The translations under genes were made by a program, and so were the position numbers. The notes beneath the pieces are model-generated. The model was given only the letters and a program-made list of their open reading frames with translations, had not been told where the DNA came from and made no database searches. 12,620 bases of DNA, from positions 329-12,948 of the forward strand of contig DMID01000068.1 of assembly GCA_003449195.1 (NCBI GenBank), given 5' to 3'. Each line of letters begins with the position of its first letter. Position 1 is the stretch's first letter. Of the stretch, positions 1 through 9,300 are shown piece by piece. Origin of the DNA: Lysobacteraceae bacterium (GTDB taxonomy: Bacteria > Pseudomonadota > Gammaproteobacteria > Xanthomonadales > Xanthomonadaceae).

Positions 1-1379
<1,379 letters not shown>

Positions 1380-1432
1380 GTGATGAGCTTGTGACGGCCG
1401 GGAATCAATCCCGCGCCCGGATTCGGCGGATG

Positions 1433-1438
1433 ATTCTA
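1433..1438 (-). promoter_or_regulatory. candidate -10 element for yheS
   Basis: Read on the minus strand this is TAGAAT, five of six matches to the sigma-70 -10 consensus, about 54 bases upstream of the yheS start. The six bases 17 positions further upstream are G-rich and do not resemble a -35 box, so this is a half-supported promoter. A 5-bp inverted repeat (1399-1403 with 1409-1413) lies between it and the gene. Confidence 0.3.
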
Positions 1439-1493
1439 CCGGCTCGGCACCCTGCCGCCCCATGCGGGCGACACGGGCACCGAATGGTTTCAA

Positions 1494-1535
1494 CGTTAAC
1501 GAAAATTTGACATGTCTGCCGGCGCCCTGTATCCC
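1494..1535 (+). promoter_or_regulatory. candidate operator and promoter of the first TonB receptor
   Basis: A perfect 8-bp palindrome, CGTTAACG (1494-1501), is followed after 5 bases by a perfect -35 hexamer TTGACA (1507-1512). With a 17-base spacer the -10 would be TATCCC (1530-1535), only three of six matches, so an activator or an alternative -10 may be needed. The palindrome abuts the -35 box, a usual position for a repressor or activator site. It also lies in the divergent region shared with yheS. The regulator cannot be named from sequence. Confidence 0.4.
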
Positions 1536-1543
1536 GACCGGAC

Positions 1544-1578
1544 CCCGAAAGGGCGATGCCCGTCACGCTTGCGGGCAT
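1544..1578 (+). other. tandem hairpins in the 5' leader of the first TonB receptor
   Basis: Two stems lie between the promoter candidate and the start codon. The first is CCC-GAAA-GGG (1544-1553), a short stem capped by a GNRA-type tetraloop. The second pairs ATGCCCG (1556-1562) with CGGGCAT (1572-1578), 7 bp perfect with a 9-base loop. No T-tract follows, so neither is an intrinsic terminator. They could affect mRNA stability or translation; in GC-rich DNA, short stems also occur by chance. Confidence 0.35.
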
Positions 1579-1599
1579 GGCGCCACCGCAGACACCACT

Positions 1600-1603
1600 G
1601 GAG
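1600..1603 (+). promoter_or_regulatory. ribosome binding site fixing the receptor start at 1609
   Basis: GGAG sits five bases before the ATG at 1609. The open frame extends upstream to an ATG at 1462, but only the 1609 start has a Shine-Dalgarno and immediately yields a signal peptide (MKHTLSPLAL...). The upstream part also overlaps the promoter candidate, so 1609 is preferred. Confidence 0.75.
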
Positions 1604-1608
1604 TTCCC

Positions 1609-4023
1609 ATGAAGCACACGCTGTCCCCGCTCGCGCTGTCCGTCTCCATCGGCCTGGCCCTCTCGCCGGCCTTCGCTTCCGCACAGGAGGCCTCCGCGCC
1701 GGCCAAGACCCTCGATACGCTGATCGTCACTGGCACCCGCGTGGCCGACCGCACCGTGGCCGAGTCGCAGTCGCCGATCGACATCGTCACCCCGGAAGCC
1801 CTGCAATCCACCGGCACCGGCGAGCTGGCCACCGCGCTGGCGCGGGTGCTGCCCTCGCTGAACTTCCCGCGCCCGGCGCTGGTGGACGGCACCAGCGGCG
1901 TGCGCCCGGCGCAGCTGCGCGGCCTTTCACCCGATCAGGTACTGGTGCTGGTCAACGGCAAGCGCTACCACAGCTCGGCGGCCATCAACCTCAACGGCAG
2001 CATGGGCCGCGGCTCCTCGGCGGTGGACCTCAACACCATCCCGATCGCCGCCATCGAACGCGTGGAAGTGCTGCGCGACGGCGCTTCGGCCCAGTACGGC
2101 TCGGACGCCATCGCCGGCGTGGTCAACATCGTGCTCAAGGGCGCCGGCAAGAGCGGCAGCCTGGGCGTGGACTACGGCAAGTATTCGGCCGGCGACGGCT
2201 CGCAGTACAAGCTGTCCGGCGATGCCGGCGTGAGCTTCGCCGACGGCCGCGGCACGCTGCACGTGGCCGGCCAGATCGACAAGCAGAACGAAACCAACCG
2301 CTCCGGCGCCTATCTCGGAGGCGCCGTGAACAACGACGGCACCCCGAACACCACCGGCAACTATCCAGACGTCGGCCAGAAGACCTTCATCATCGGCGAC
2401 CCGGAAGTGCAGGCCGAGGCCGTATCGGCCAACGGCGAGTTCGCGTTCTCCAACGCGGTGACCGGCTATGCCACGGCGCTGGCCAGCAACCGCGACATCG
2501 ATTCGTATGCGTTCTACCGTTCGAAGAATCACAACGGCAACGGCACGCTGATCTCCCAGTTCTATCCGGACGGCTACGTGCCGGTGATCAACCAGTACTC
2601 CAAGGACCGCACACTGCTGGCCGGGCTGAAGGGCGCCACCGCCGGCGGCTTCACCTGGGATGTGAGCTACAACTATGGCTACAACAAGATCGACTACGCC
2701 ACCGAGAACACGATCAACTACACGCTCGGCAGCAGCAGCCCGACCCGTTTCCACGACGGCGCACTGGAATACACCCAGAACATCCTCAACGCCGACTTCA
2801 CCCAGCCGCTGGAGTGGGGTCTGGCCTATCCGGTGACGCTGTCCTTCGGCGCCGAATACCGGCAGGAGAAGTGGAACCAGTCGCCGGGCGAGCCGGGCTC
2901 GTACCAGGGCAGCGGCGCACAGGGCTTCGGCGGCTTCACCCCGGCCAATGCCGTGCACGCCGACCGCCACAACTATGCGGTCTACGCCGGCCTCGAAGCC
3001 GACCTGACCGACAAGTTCTCCGCCGGCCTGACCGGCCGCTACGAGGACTACTCGGACTTCGGCAGCAAGACGTCCGGCAAGCTGTCCCTGCGCTATGCCT
3101 TCACCGACAAGGTGGCCCTGCGTGCCACCGCGTCCAACGGTTTCCGCGCGCCTTCGCTGGCCCAGCAGAGCTTCCAGGCGATCTCCAGCATCATCAACAG
3201 CGGCGTGTTCTACCAGAGCGGCACTTTCCCGGCCGACAGCGCCGCGGCACGCGCGCTGGGTTCCAAGCCGCTCAAGGCCGAAACCTCCACCAGCTACGGT
3301 CTGGGCCTGGTGCTGCAGCCGACCGACCAGTTCTCACTGACGGTGGATGCCTACCAGATCAAGATCGACGACCGCATCCTGCTGTCCTCGAACGTGAGCC
3401 TGCGGGGTAATACGGCAGCTCAAGCAGTGTTGTCCGATCTCGGTCTTACCGGAGTCGACTCGTTCCGCTACTTCACCAACGCGGCCGACACCCGCACGCG
3501 CGGCGTAGATGTAGTGGGCACCTACACCATCCCGTTTGCGGCCAGCGCCCTGAACCTGAGCGCCAGCTACGGCTACAGCAAGACCGACGTGCAGAAGCTT
3601 GACGCATCGCCGAGCGCACTGACCGATCTGGGCATCACCACGCCACTGGTCGCACGCGACGAGATCGGCAGGCTGGAGGACAGCTTCCCGAAGGACAAGG
3701 CCATCCTGAGCGCCAACTGGAAGGCCACACACTGGGATCTGGGCCTGACCGCGACCCGCTACGGCAGCTTCACCGTGCGCAACTCGAGTACGGCAGCACG
3801 CGATCAAACCTACGACGCCAAGTGGATCGTCGATGCCTCGGCCAGCTACAAGCCCACCGAGCAGTGGACCCTGACGTTGGGTGCGGACAACCTGCTGGAC
3901 ACGTATCCGGACAAGACCACGAACCTTGCCAACTCGACCTACGGCATGTTCCCGTACAGCAACTACTCGCCGTTCGGTTTCAACGGTGCCTACGTGTACG
4001 GCCGCATCCGCTACACCTGGTAA
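1609..4023 (+). CDS. TonB-dependent outer-membrane receptor (CirA-like plug and barrel)
   Basis: An 804-residue outer-membrane active transporter that would use TonB-ExbB-ExbD energy to import a ligand, often an iron chelate or other scarce nutrient. A signal peptide is seen, with cleavage expected after A25 (AFASA/QEA). A TonB-box-like segment follows at residues 34-44 (TLDTLIVTGTR). The plug spans about 52-176 and contains LRGLSPDQVLVLVNGKR and the conserved RVEVLRDGASAQYGSDAIAG stretch. The rest is the beta barrel, ending in the terminal aromatic expected for outer-membrane insertion (GRIRYTW). There is no N-terminal signalling domain of the FecA type and no carboxypeptidase-like domain, unlike the second receptor here. 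The protein contains no cysteine. A stretch from about 3406 uses GGT, AAT, GCA, GCT, CAA and TTG codons that are rare in the rest of the gene. No neighbour identifies the substrate, and I do not assign one. Confidence 0.93.
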   Translation: MKHTLSPLALSVSIGLALSPAFASAQEASAPAKTLDTLIVTGTRVADRTVAESQSPIDIVTPEALQSTGTGELATALARVLPSLNFPRPALVDGTSGVRPAQLRGLSPDQVLVLVNGKRYHSSAAINLNGSMGRGSSAVDLNTIPIAAIERVEVLRDGASAQYGSDAIAGVVNIVLKGAGKSGSLGVDYGKYSAGDGSQYKLSGDAGVSFADGRGTLHVAGQIDKQNETNRSGAYLGGAVNNDGTPNTTGNYPDVGQKTFIIGDPEVQAEAVSANGEFAFSNAVTGYATALASNRDIDSYAFYRSKNHNGNGTLISQFYPDGYVPVINQYSKDRTLLAGLKGATAGGFTWDVSYNYGYNKIDYATENTINYTLGSSSPTRFHDGALEYTQNILNADFTQPLEWGLAYPVTLSFGAEYRQEKWNQSPGEPGSYQGSGAQGFGGFTPANAVHADRHNYAVYAGLEADLTDKFSAGLTGRYEDYSDFGSKTSGKLSLRYAFTDKVALRATASNGFRAPSLAQQSFQAISSIINSGVFYQSGTFPADSAAARALGSKPLKAETSTSYGLGLVLQPTDQFSLTVDAYQIKIDDRILLSSNVSLRGNTAAQAVLSDLGLTGVDSFRYFTNAADTRTRGVDVVGTYTIPFAASALNLSASYGYSKTDVQKLDASPSALTDLGITTPLVARDEIGRLEDSFPKDKAILSANWKATHWDLGLTATRYGSFTVRNSSTAARDQTYDAKWIVDASASYKPTEQWTLTLGADNLLDTYPDKTTNLANSTYGMFPYSNYSPFGFNGAYVYGRIRYTW

Positions 4024-4034
4024 CACCCCCGTGC

Positions 4035-4060
4035 GTGATGCCGCCACGGTGCGGCACCAC
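4035..4060 (+). other. 3' stem-loop just after the first receptor
   Basis: GTG-A-TGCCGC (4035-4044) pairs with GCGGCA-C-CAC (4051-4060), 9 bp with one A/C mismatch and a 6-base loop, starting 12 bases past the stop. No T-run follows. It may protect the mRNA 3' end or act with the terminator downstream. Confidence 0.4.
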
Positions 4061-4086
4061 GCGATACTGCACGTGCCGATGCAGAG

Positions 4087-4118
4087 AGCGCCCCGCTTGT
4101 CGGGGCGCTTCTTTTTTC
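4087..4118 (+). terminator. intrinsic terminator of the first TonB receptor gene
   Basis: AGCGCCCCG (4087-4095) pairs perfectly with CGGGGCGCT (4101-4109) across a 5-base loop and is followed by TCTTTTTTC. This is a textbook Rho-independent terminator. It separates the receptor from the antiporter gene. Confidence 0.92.
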
Positions 4119-4219
4119 TGCGCGCCTGCGCAAAAAACTGAATGCGCCAGTCATGCAGCGTTTGCGACAACACGGCGGCATCGGCGACACTCGGGCAATC
4201 CCCGCAACACCCCTCACGC

Positions 4220-5923
4220 ATGCACCACGACGCCGATCTGATCAACATCGTCGCCGTCGGCCTCGCCTTGGCCTTCGTCTTCGGTGCCCTCGCCAATCGC
4301 CTGAAACTGTCGCCGCTGGTCGGTTATCTGATCGCCGGCGTGGCGGTGGGCCCGTTCACGCCCGGCTTCGTCGCCGACCAGGCATTGGCCAACCAGCTTT
4401 CCGAACTCGGCGTGATGTTGCTGATGTTCGGCGTCGGCCTGCACTTCTCGCTGGACGACCTGCTGGAAGTGAAGGCCATCGCCATCCCCGGTGCCCTGGC
4501 CCAGATTGCCGTGGCCACGCTGATGGGCTGGGGCTTGGCCTGGGCGATGGGCTGGTCGCCGATCAACGGCTTCGTGTTCGGCCTGGCCTTGTCGGTGGCC
4601 AGCACCGTGGTGCTGCTGCGCGCACTGGAAGAGCGCCGCCTGCTGGACACCAAGCGCGGCAAGATCGCGGTGGGCTGGCTGATCGTCGAGGATCTGGCGA
4701 TGGTGCTGGCCCTCGTGCTGCTGCCGGCACTGGCGCAGGTGCTGGGCGACGGCAGCAATGCGGCCGGCAGTGAAAGCGAAGGCGGCATCCTGGCGGCCAT
4801 CGGCATCACCCTGTTCAAGGTGTCCGCCTTCGTCGCGGTGATGCTGATCTTCGGCAAGCGCGCCATCCCGTGGGTGCTCGAACGCATCGCCCGCACCGGT
4901 TCGCGCGAGCTGTTCACCCTGTCCGTGCTGGCCATCGCGCTGGGCGTGGCCTTCGCTTCGGCCAAGCTGTTCGACGTGTCCTTCGCGCTGGGCGCCTTCT
5001 TCGCCGGCATGCTGCTCAACGGCTCGGAACTCAGTCACAAGGCGGCCAACGATTCGCTGCCGCTGCGCGATGCATTCGCGGTGCTGTTCTTCGTGTCGGT
5101 GGGCATGCTGTTCGACCCGCACATCCTGATCGAGCACCCCTGGCAGGTGCTGGCGACGCTGCTGATCATCGTGCTGGGCAAGTCGGCGGCGGCCTTCTTC
5201 ATCGTGCGCGCGTTCGGCCACCCGACCGGCACCGCGCTGACCATCTCCGCCAGCCTGGCGCAGATCGGCGAGTTCTCCTTCATCCTCGCCGGGCTGGGCC
5301 TGAGCCTGAAGATCCTGCCGCAGACCGGCCACGACCTGATCCTCGCCGGCGCGCTGCTGTCCATCGTGCTCAACCCCTTCCTGTTCGCCTGGCTCGATCG
5401 CCGCGAGGCCCGGCAACAGGCCGCAGCGCCGGCCCCGGTGGTACCGGAGCTGCCGCCGGGGCCGCCGATCGACACCGACGGCCACGCCATCGTGATCGGC
5501 TACGGGCGGGTCGGCAGCCAGCTGGCCGAGGTGCTGCGTCAGCGCGGTGTTCCGGTGCTGGTCATCGACGACAACATCGACCACGTGCGCGAGGCGCATG
5601 CCGCCGGCATCCCCGCCATCCGTGGCAGCGCTGCCGCCGACAAGGTGCTGGCCGAAGCCCATCCGGAAACCGCGCGGATCGCCATCCTCGCCATTCCTCA
5701 GCCACTGGAAGCCGGCGAGGCGCTGGCCAAGCTGCGTGCGATCAACCCGTCGCTGACCCTGCTGGCCCGCGCGCACAGCGAGGCCGAAGTGAAGCACCTG
5801 CTCGAACACGGTGCCGACGGTGCGGTACTGGCCGAACGCGAACTGGCGTATTCGCTGGCCGAAATGGTGCTGTCCACGCCGCCGTACCGTCACTTGCGCA
5901 CTCCGCCGCCGGCTGCCGCCTGA
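4220..5923 (+). CDS. ybaL: YbaL-type CPA2 cation/proton antiporter with RCK domain
   Basis: A 567-residue inner-membrane antiporter of the KefB/KefC/YbaL group, expected to exchange K+ (or Na+) for protons. Residues 1-395 form a long hydrophobic CPA2 domain of about twelve helices. It includes the LMFGVGLHFS segment (about 68-77), the acidic VED pair E157-D158 that likely belongs to the ion-binding helix, and SFALGAFFAGM (about 254-264). A Pro/Ala-rich linker (about 401-418) leads to an RCK-N/TrkA-N domain with the NAD-binding motif GYGRVG at 427-432. The start at 4220 (MHHDADLI) matches the E. coli YbaL N-terminus and length (about 558 residues). An ATG 26 codons upstream, at 4142, would add an uncharacteristic hydrophilic extension. 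No clear Shine-Dalgarno precedes 4220. The RCK domain suggests gating by nucleotide or redox state. No KefF/KefG flavoprotein gene lies beside it, as is usual for YbaL. The exact ion is not visible from sequence. Confidence 0.93.
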   Translation: MHHDADLINIVAVGLALAFVFGALANRLKLSPLVGYLIAGVAVGPFTPGFVADQALANQLSELGVMLLMFGVGLHFSLDDLLEVKAIAIPGALAQIAVATLMGWGLAWAMGWSPINGFVFGLALSVASTVVLLRALEERRLLDTKRGKIAVGWLIVEDLAMVLALVLLPALAQVLGDGSNAAGSESEGGILAAIGITLFKVSAFVAVMLIFGKRAIPWVLERIARTGSRELFTLSVLAIALGVAFASAKLFDVSFALGAFFAGMLLNGSELSHKAANDSLPLRDAFAVLFFVSVGMLFDPHILIEHPWQVLATLLIIVLGKSAAAFFIVRAFGHPTGTALTISASLAQIGEFSFILAGLGLSLKILPQTGHDLILAGALLSIVLNPFLFAWLDRREARQQAAAPAPVVPELPPGPPIDTDGHAIVIGYGRVGSQLAEVLRQRGVPVLVIDDNIDHVREAHAAGIPAIRGSAAADKVLAEAHPETARIAILAIPQPLEAGEALAKLRAINPSLTLLARAHSEAEVKHLLEHGADGAVLAERELAYSLAEMVLSTPPYRHLRTPPPAAA

Positions 5924-6100
5924 AGCCATTGCCGGCGATGGCGCTCGATTAGCCGGCTGCCTGGCCGATGGGCGTGCGGACTGCCCCGGATCGAGCCGGT
6001 TCCCGCCGACGTTTTTCTCTGCAATACCCCTTTCATGTAATCGATTTCAACCACCCGTGGCCGTGCCACCAGTGGAATCCACCGAATTGCATTTTCATGA

Positions 6101-6129
6101 TTGTGTAACCGTTTTCTTTCGTCTAGAAC
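6101..6129 (+). promoter_or_regulatory. candidate promoter of the second TonB receptor
   Basis: TTGTGT (6101-6106) and TAGAAC (6124-6129) are separated by 17 bases, matching three and four of six consensus sigma-70 positions. It lies in the AT-richest part of the intergenic region. Transcription from here would give a leader of about 180 bases that includes the nested stems downstream. Confidence 0.3.
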
Positions 6130-6136
6130 GTCAGCC

Positions 6137-6218
6137 GGGGACATTGCATCCCCTGAAGCAGGAACACCACGGCAAGCCAGTAGAGGACTGCGGCGCGGAG
6201 CGCCCGGTCCGGTTGCCG
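6137..6218 (+). promoter_or_regulatory. putative structured 5' leader of the second TonB receptor
   Basis: Three coaxial stems can be drawn. The outer stem is CGGCAA plus CC (6170-6175, 6177-6178, one bulged G) with GGTTGCCG (6211-6218). The middle stem is GGAC (6185-6188) with GTCC (6207-6210). The inner one is a 5-bp stem GGCGC/GCGCC (6192-6196, 6200-6204) with loop GGA. A separate small hairpin GGGG/CCCC (6137-6140, 6150-6153) lies just upstream. No T-tract follows, so it is not an intrinsic terminator. It does not match the c-di-GMP-I, cobalamin or TPP riboswitch motifs as I remember them. It sits about 95 bases before the start codon. Confidence 0.35.
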
Positions 6219-6313
6219 CATGTCTTGATAGGGACCCACATCCAGACCCGTCCATCGGCCATTTCCGCCGGTGCGGGAATGCCTGCGCCTGAAAAATTCC
6301 GGAGACCTGACCC

Positions 6314-9300
6314 ATGCCGCGTCCGCAGTTACGCCGTCGCCTCACCTGTACCGCCGTGGCCCTTGCCCTCGGGCTGGGCGCCGCTCCTGCCGTGTTCGCC
6401 CAGTCCACCACCGGCTCGCTGTTCGGCCAGGTGCCGGCTTCGGGCGAAAGCATCCATCTCGAAAGTGCCAGCGGCGTTTCTCGCGACCTGTCCGTCGACG
6501 AAAACGGCCGCTACCGCTCGCCCGGCCTGCCGGTGGGCGATTACAGCGTGACCCTGATGCGCGACGGCGCGGCGGTGGAAACCCGCACCGTGCAGGTGAA
6601 GGTGGGCACCGCGACGGAGGTTTCGTTCGCTGCCGCCTCGTCGGGCAAGGCCACCACGCTGGATGCGGTGAAGGTCAGCGCATCGGCCATGCCCTCCATC
6701 GACACCGCCGCCACCGACTCGCGTACCGTCATCACGTCCGAGCAACTCGCCCGTCTGCCGCTGGCCCGCAATGCCGAAGACATCGCCAAACTGGCCCCCG
6801 GCGTGGTCGGCAACAGCGGCGGTTTCAAGAGCGACACCGGCAAGGACCTGGTCAGCTTCAGCGGTTCATCGCCGACCGAGAACGCGTACTACATCAACGG
6901 GTTCAACACGACCGACCCGCTCAACACCGCTGGCGGCCTGACCCTGCCCTACGGCGCCATCGACCAGCAGGAAACCTACACCGGCGGCTACAGCGCGCAG
7001 TTCGGGCGCTCCGACGGCGGCGTCATCAACGCCATCGGCAAGCACGGCACCAACACCTGGCATTACGGCGCGCAGTTCCTGTGGGAACCCGACTGGGGCC
7101 GCGCCACCGCCAAGAACTCCCGTTACGGCAATGGCCTGCCCGATTCACCGCTGGCCGGCGACCTGTACCAGTACAACGGCGCCAGCAGCACCGACAGCTA
7201 CACCGCTTCGCTGTACGCGGGTGGCCCGATCATCAAGGACAAGCTGTTCTTCTTCGCCGCGGCAGAACTGCAGCGCACCTGGGGCGACCGCACCAACACG
7301 CTGGACAGCGGCGGCAACTACGTCAGCTACGCCAACAAGATGCCGCGTGCCTACGCCAAGTTGAACTGGAACATCACCGACAACCACATCATCGAACTGA
7401 CCGGCGTGCTGGACGAGCTCAAGAGCAACAGCAACGTCTACGCATACGATTACGACAACGACAGCCGCGGCCCCTTGAGCTACGTCAACGGCCAGGCCGA
7501 AACCGGCGGCCACATGTGGACCGCGCGCTACACCGGCTACCTGACCGACACGCTAACCCTCACCGCCAACTACGGCGAGATGCGCACCAAGATGTACCAG
7601 GCCGAGCCGGCCGGTTATGACGACTCGCTGGTGCGCATCGACAACTGGATCTACCAGAACCCCGCGCTCAACGGCGGCTCGCCGATCTACAACAACCAGG
7701 TGCAGAACGACATCACCGAGCCGGACCGCGGCAACCACTCCAGCAACCTGCGCATCGACCTGACCTGGGTGCTGGGCAAGCACACCCTCAGCGCCGGCAT
7801 CGACAACATCCGCTCGCAGGCCATCGACCAGGGCGGCCATGCCCCCGGCCCCGGCTACGTGTGGATCTACCAGCGCGCCGACGACCCCTCGCTGCCGCTG
7901 GACGCCTCGCACGGCATCGGCCCGGTCGCCAATTTCCCCAATGGCGCGGACGGCTATTACGTGCAGAAGAGCACCTGGAGCGGCATCACCAGCATCAGCT
8001 CCAGCCAGCAAGCGCAATACATCGAGGACAAGTGGCAGGTGGCCGACACGCTGCTGCTCAGCCTGGGCCTGCGCAACGACCAGTTCACCAACTACAACTC
8101 CGACGGCATTGCCTACATCCGTCAGACCAAGCCCCAGTGGGCCCCGCGCATCGGTGCGGCCTGGGACGTGCACGGCGATGCCAGCTTCAAGGTGTACGCC
8201 AATGCAGGCCGCTACTACCTCGGCCTGCCGCTGAATCCGGGCCTGATCGTCGCCGCCGGCTTCTACAACACCACCCAGCTGTTTACCTACTCGGGCATCG
8301 CCGCAGACGGTTCGCCAACCGGATTGACCCAGATTTCCGACGAGTATTCCGCACTCAACCAGTTCGGCCAGGCCCCTGACCCGAAGACCGCCAGCGCCCG
8401 CAACCTCGAGCCCGAGTACCAGGACGAGTACATCCTCGGTTTCGAGAAGACCCTCGGCGAAGCCTGGACCTGGGGCCTGAAGGGCATGTACCGCAACCTG
8501 CGCAACGCCATCGACGACTTCTGCTCGATGGGCCAGGTGGTGGCCGCCGCCAATGCTGCCGGGCACGACGTGCAGAACTACAACACCTGCTACCTGATCA
8601 ACCCCGGGCGCACCAATGTCTTCACGCTGGTCGACGGCGACGGCAGCTACTTCGACTTCCCGATGTCCAACGCCGACCTGGGCTTCAAGCAGAAGCTGAT
8701 CCGCAAGTACTACAGCCTGGAAGCGATGCTCGAGCATCCGATGCGCGACAACTGGTACGGCAAGGCCAGCTACGTGTTCTCGCGCAGCTACGGCAACACC
8801 GAAGGCCAGGTGCGCTCGGATGCCAGCCAGTCCGGCACGTCCACCAGTTACGACTGGGACAACTGGACCATCATGGAAAACACCAACGGCCCGCAGAACA
8901 ACGACCACACCCACCAGATCAAGCTGTACGGGTATTACCAGATCACGCCCGAATGGCTGGTTTCCGGCAACTTCGCCGCCATCTCGGGCACGCCGCGGCA
9001 TTGCCTGAGCTATTACGGCAACGCCAGCGAGCAACTCGACCCGCTGGGTTACGGCAGCGTCTACCACTTCTGCAACGGCGAGGCTTCCCCTCCAGGCAAG
9101 CAGGGCCGCATGCCGTGGATGACCCAGCTGGACATGGGCGTGACCTGGAGCCCGGCCTTCGCCGAGCACAGGCTCAATTTCACCGCCAGCATGCTCAACG
9201 TGCTCGACCGCCAGGTGCCGCTGCAGCGTTACGCCTTCGCGATGAACACGCCAAGCGCCGATGCCAGCCCGAACAACCCCTTGTTCCAGACCGTCACGAT

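Larger units (their letters stand above)
5924..6313 (+). other. 390-base non-coding region between ybaL and the second receptor
   Basis: I see no credible gene here. It contains an imperfect 16-bp palindrome right after the ybaL stop (5926-5941, one T/G mismatch), a T-run without a good preceding stem (about 6012-6016), and a comparatively AT-rich patch (6012-6130). The patch holds promoter-like hexamers. It is followed by a structured leader segment and the receptor's Shine-Dalgarno GGAG (6301-6304), nine bases before the ATG. A weaker promoter alternative is TGTAAT at 6036-6041 with a poor -35 (6013-6018). Confidence 0.6.

Noticed and set aside
1391..1413. Possible Clp/CRP-type site in the yheS-receptor intergenic region
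   Set aside because: A TGTGA half-site is present but no matching TCACA half-site lies at the right distance.
1462..1608. N-terminal extension of the first receptor from the ATG at 1462
   Set aside because: It would bury the signal peptide, overlaps the promoter candidate and has no ribosome binding site, whereas 1609 has GGAG at a good distance.
4214..5929. 571-codon open frame on the minus strand opposite the antiporter gene
   Set aside because: Its translation is low-complexity and rich in Gln, Arg, His and Gly, as expected from the complement of a GC-rich gene with strong codon bias. It has no recognisable domain, and the plus-strand gene is a clear YbaL homologue.
5926..6020. Possible intrinsic terminator for the antiporter gene
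   Set aside because: The palindrome at 5926-5941 has no loop and no T-run, and the T-run near 6012-6016 has no stable stem before it. A Rho-dependent end or readthrough is as likely.
6161..6240. Known riboswitch (c-di-GMP-I, cobalamin or TPP) before the second receptor
   Set aside because: The conserved core bases of these classes, as I remember them, are not found around the stems, so I keep only the neutral description of a structured leader.
7553..9169. 538-codon open frame on the minus strand opposite the second receptor
   Set aside because: It is a shadow of the receptor frame: Val/Ala/Gly-rich translation without family motifs, entirely inside a well-supported gene.
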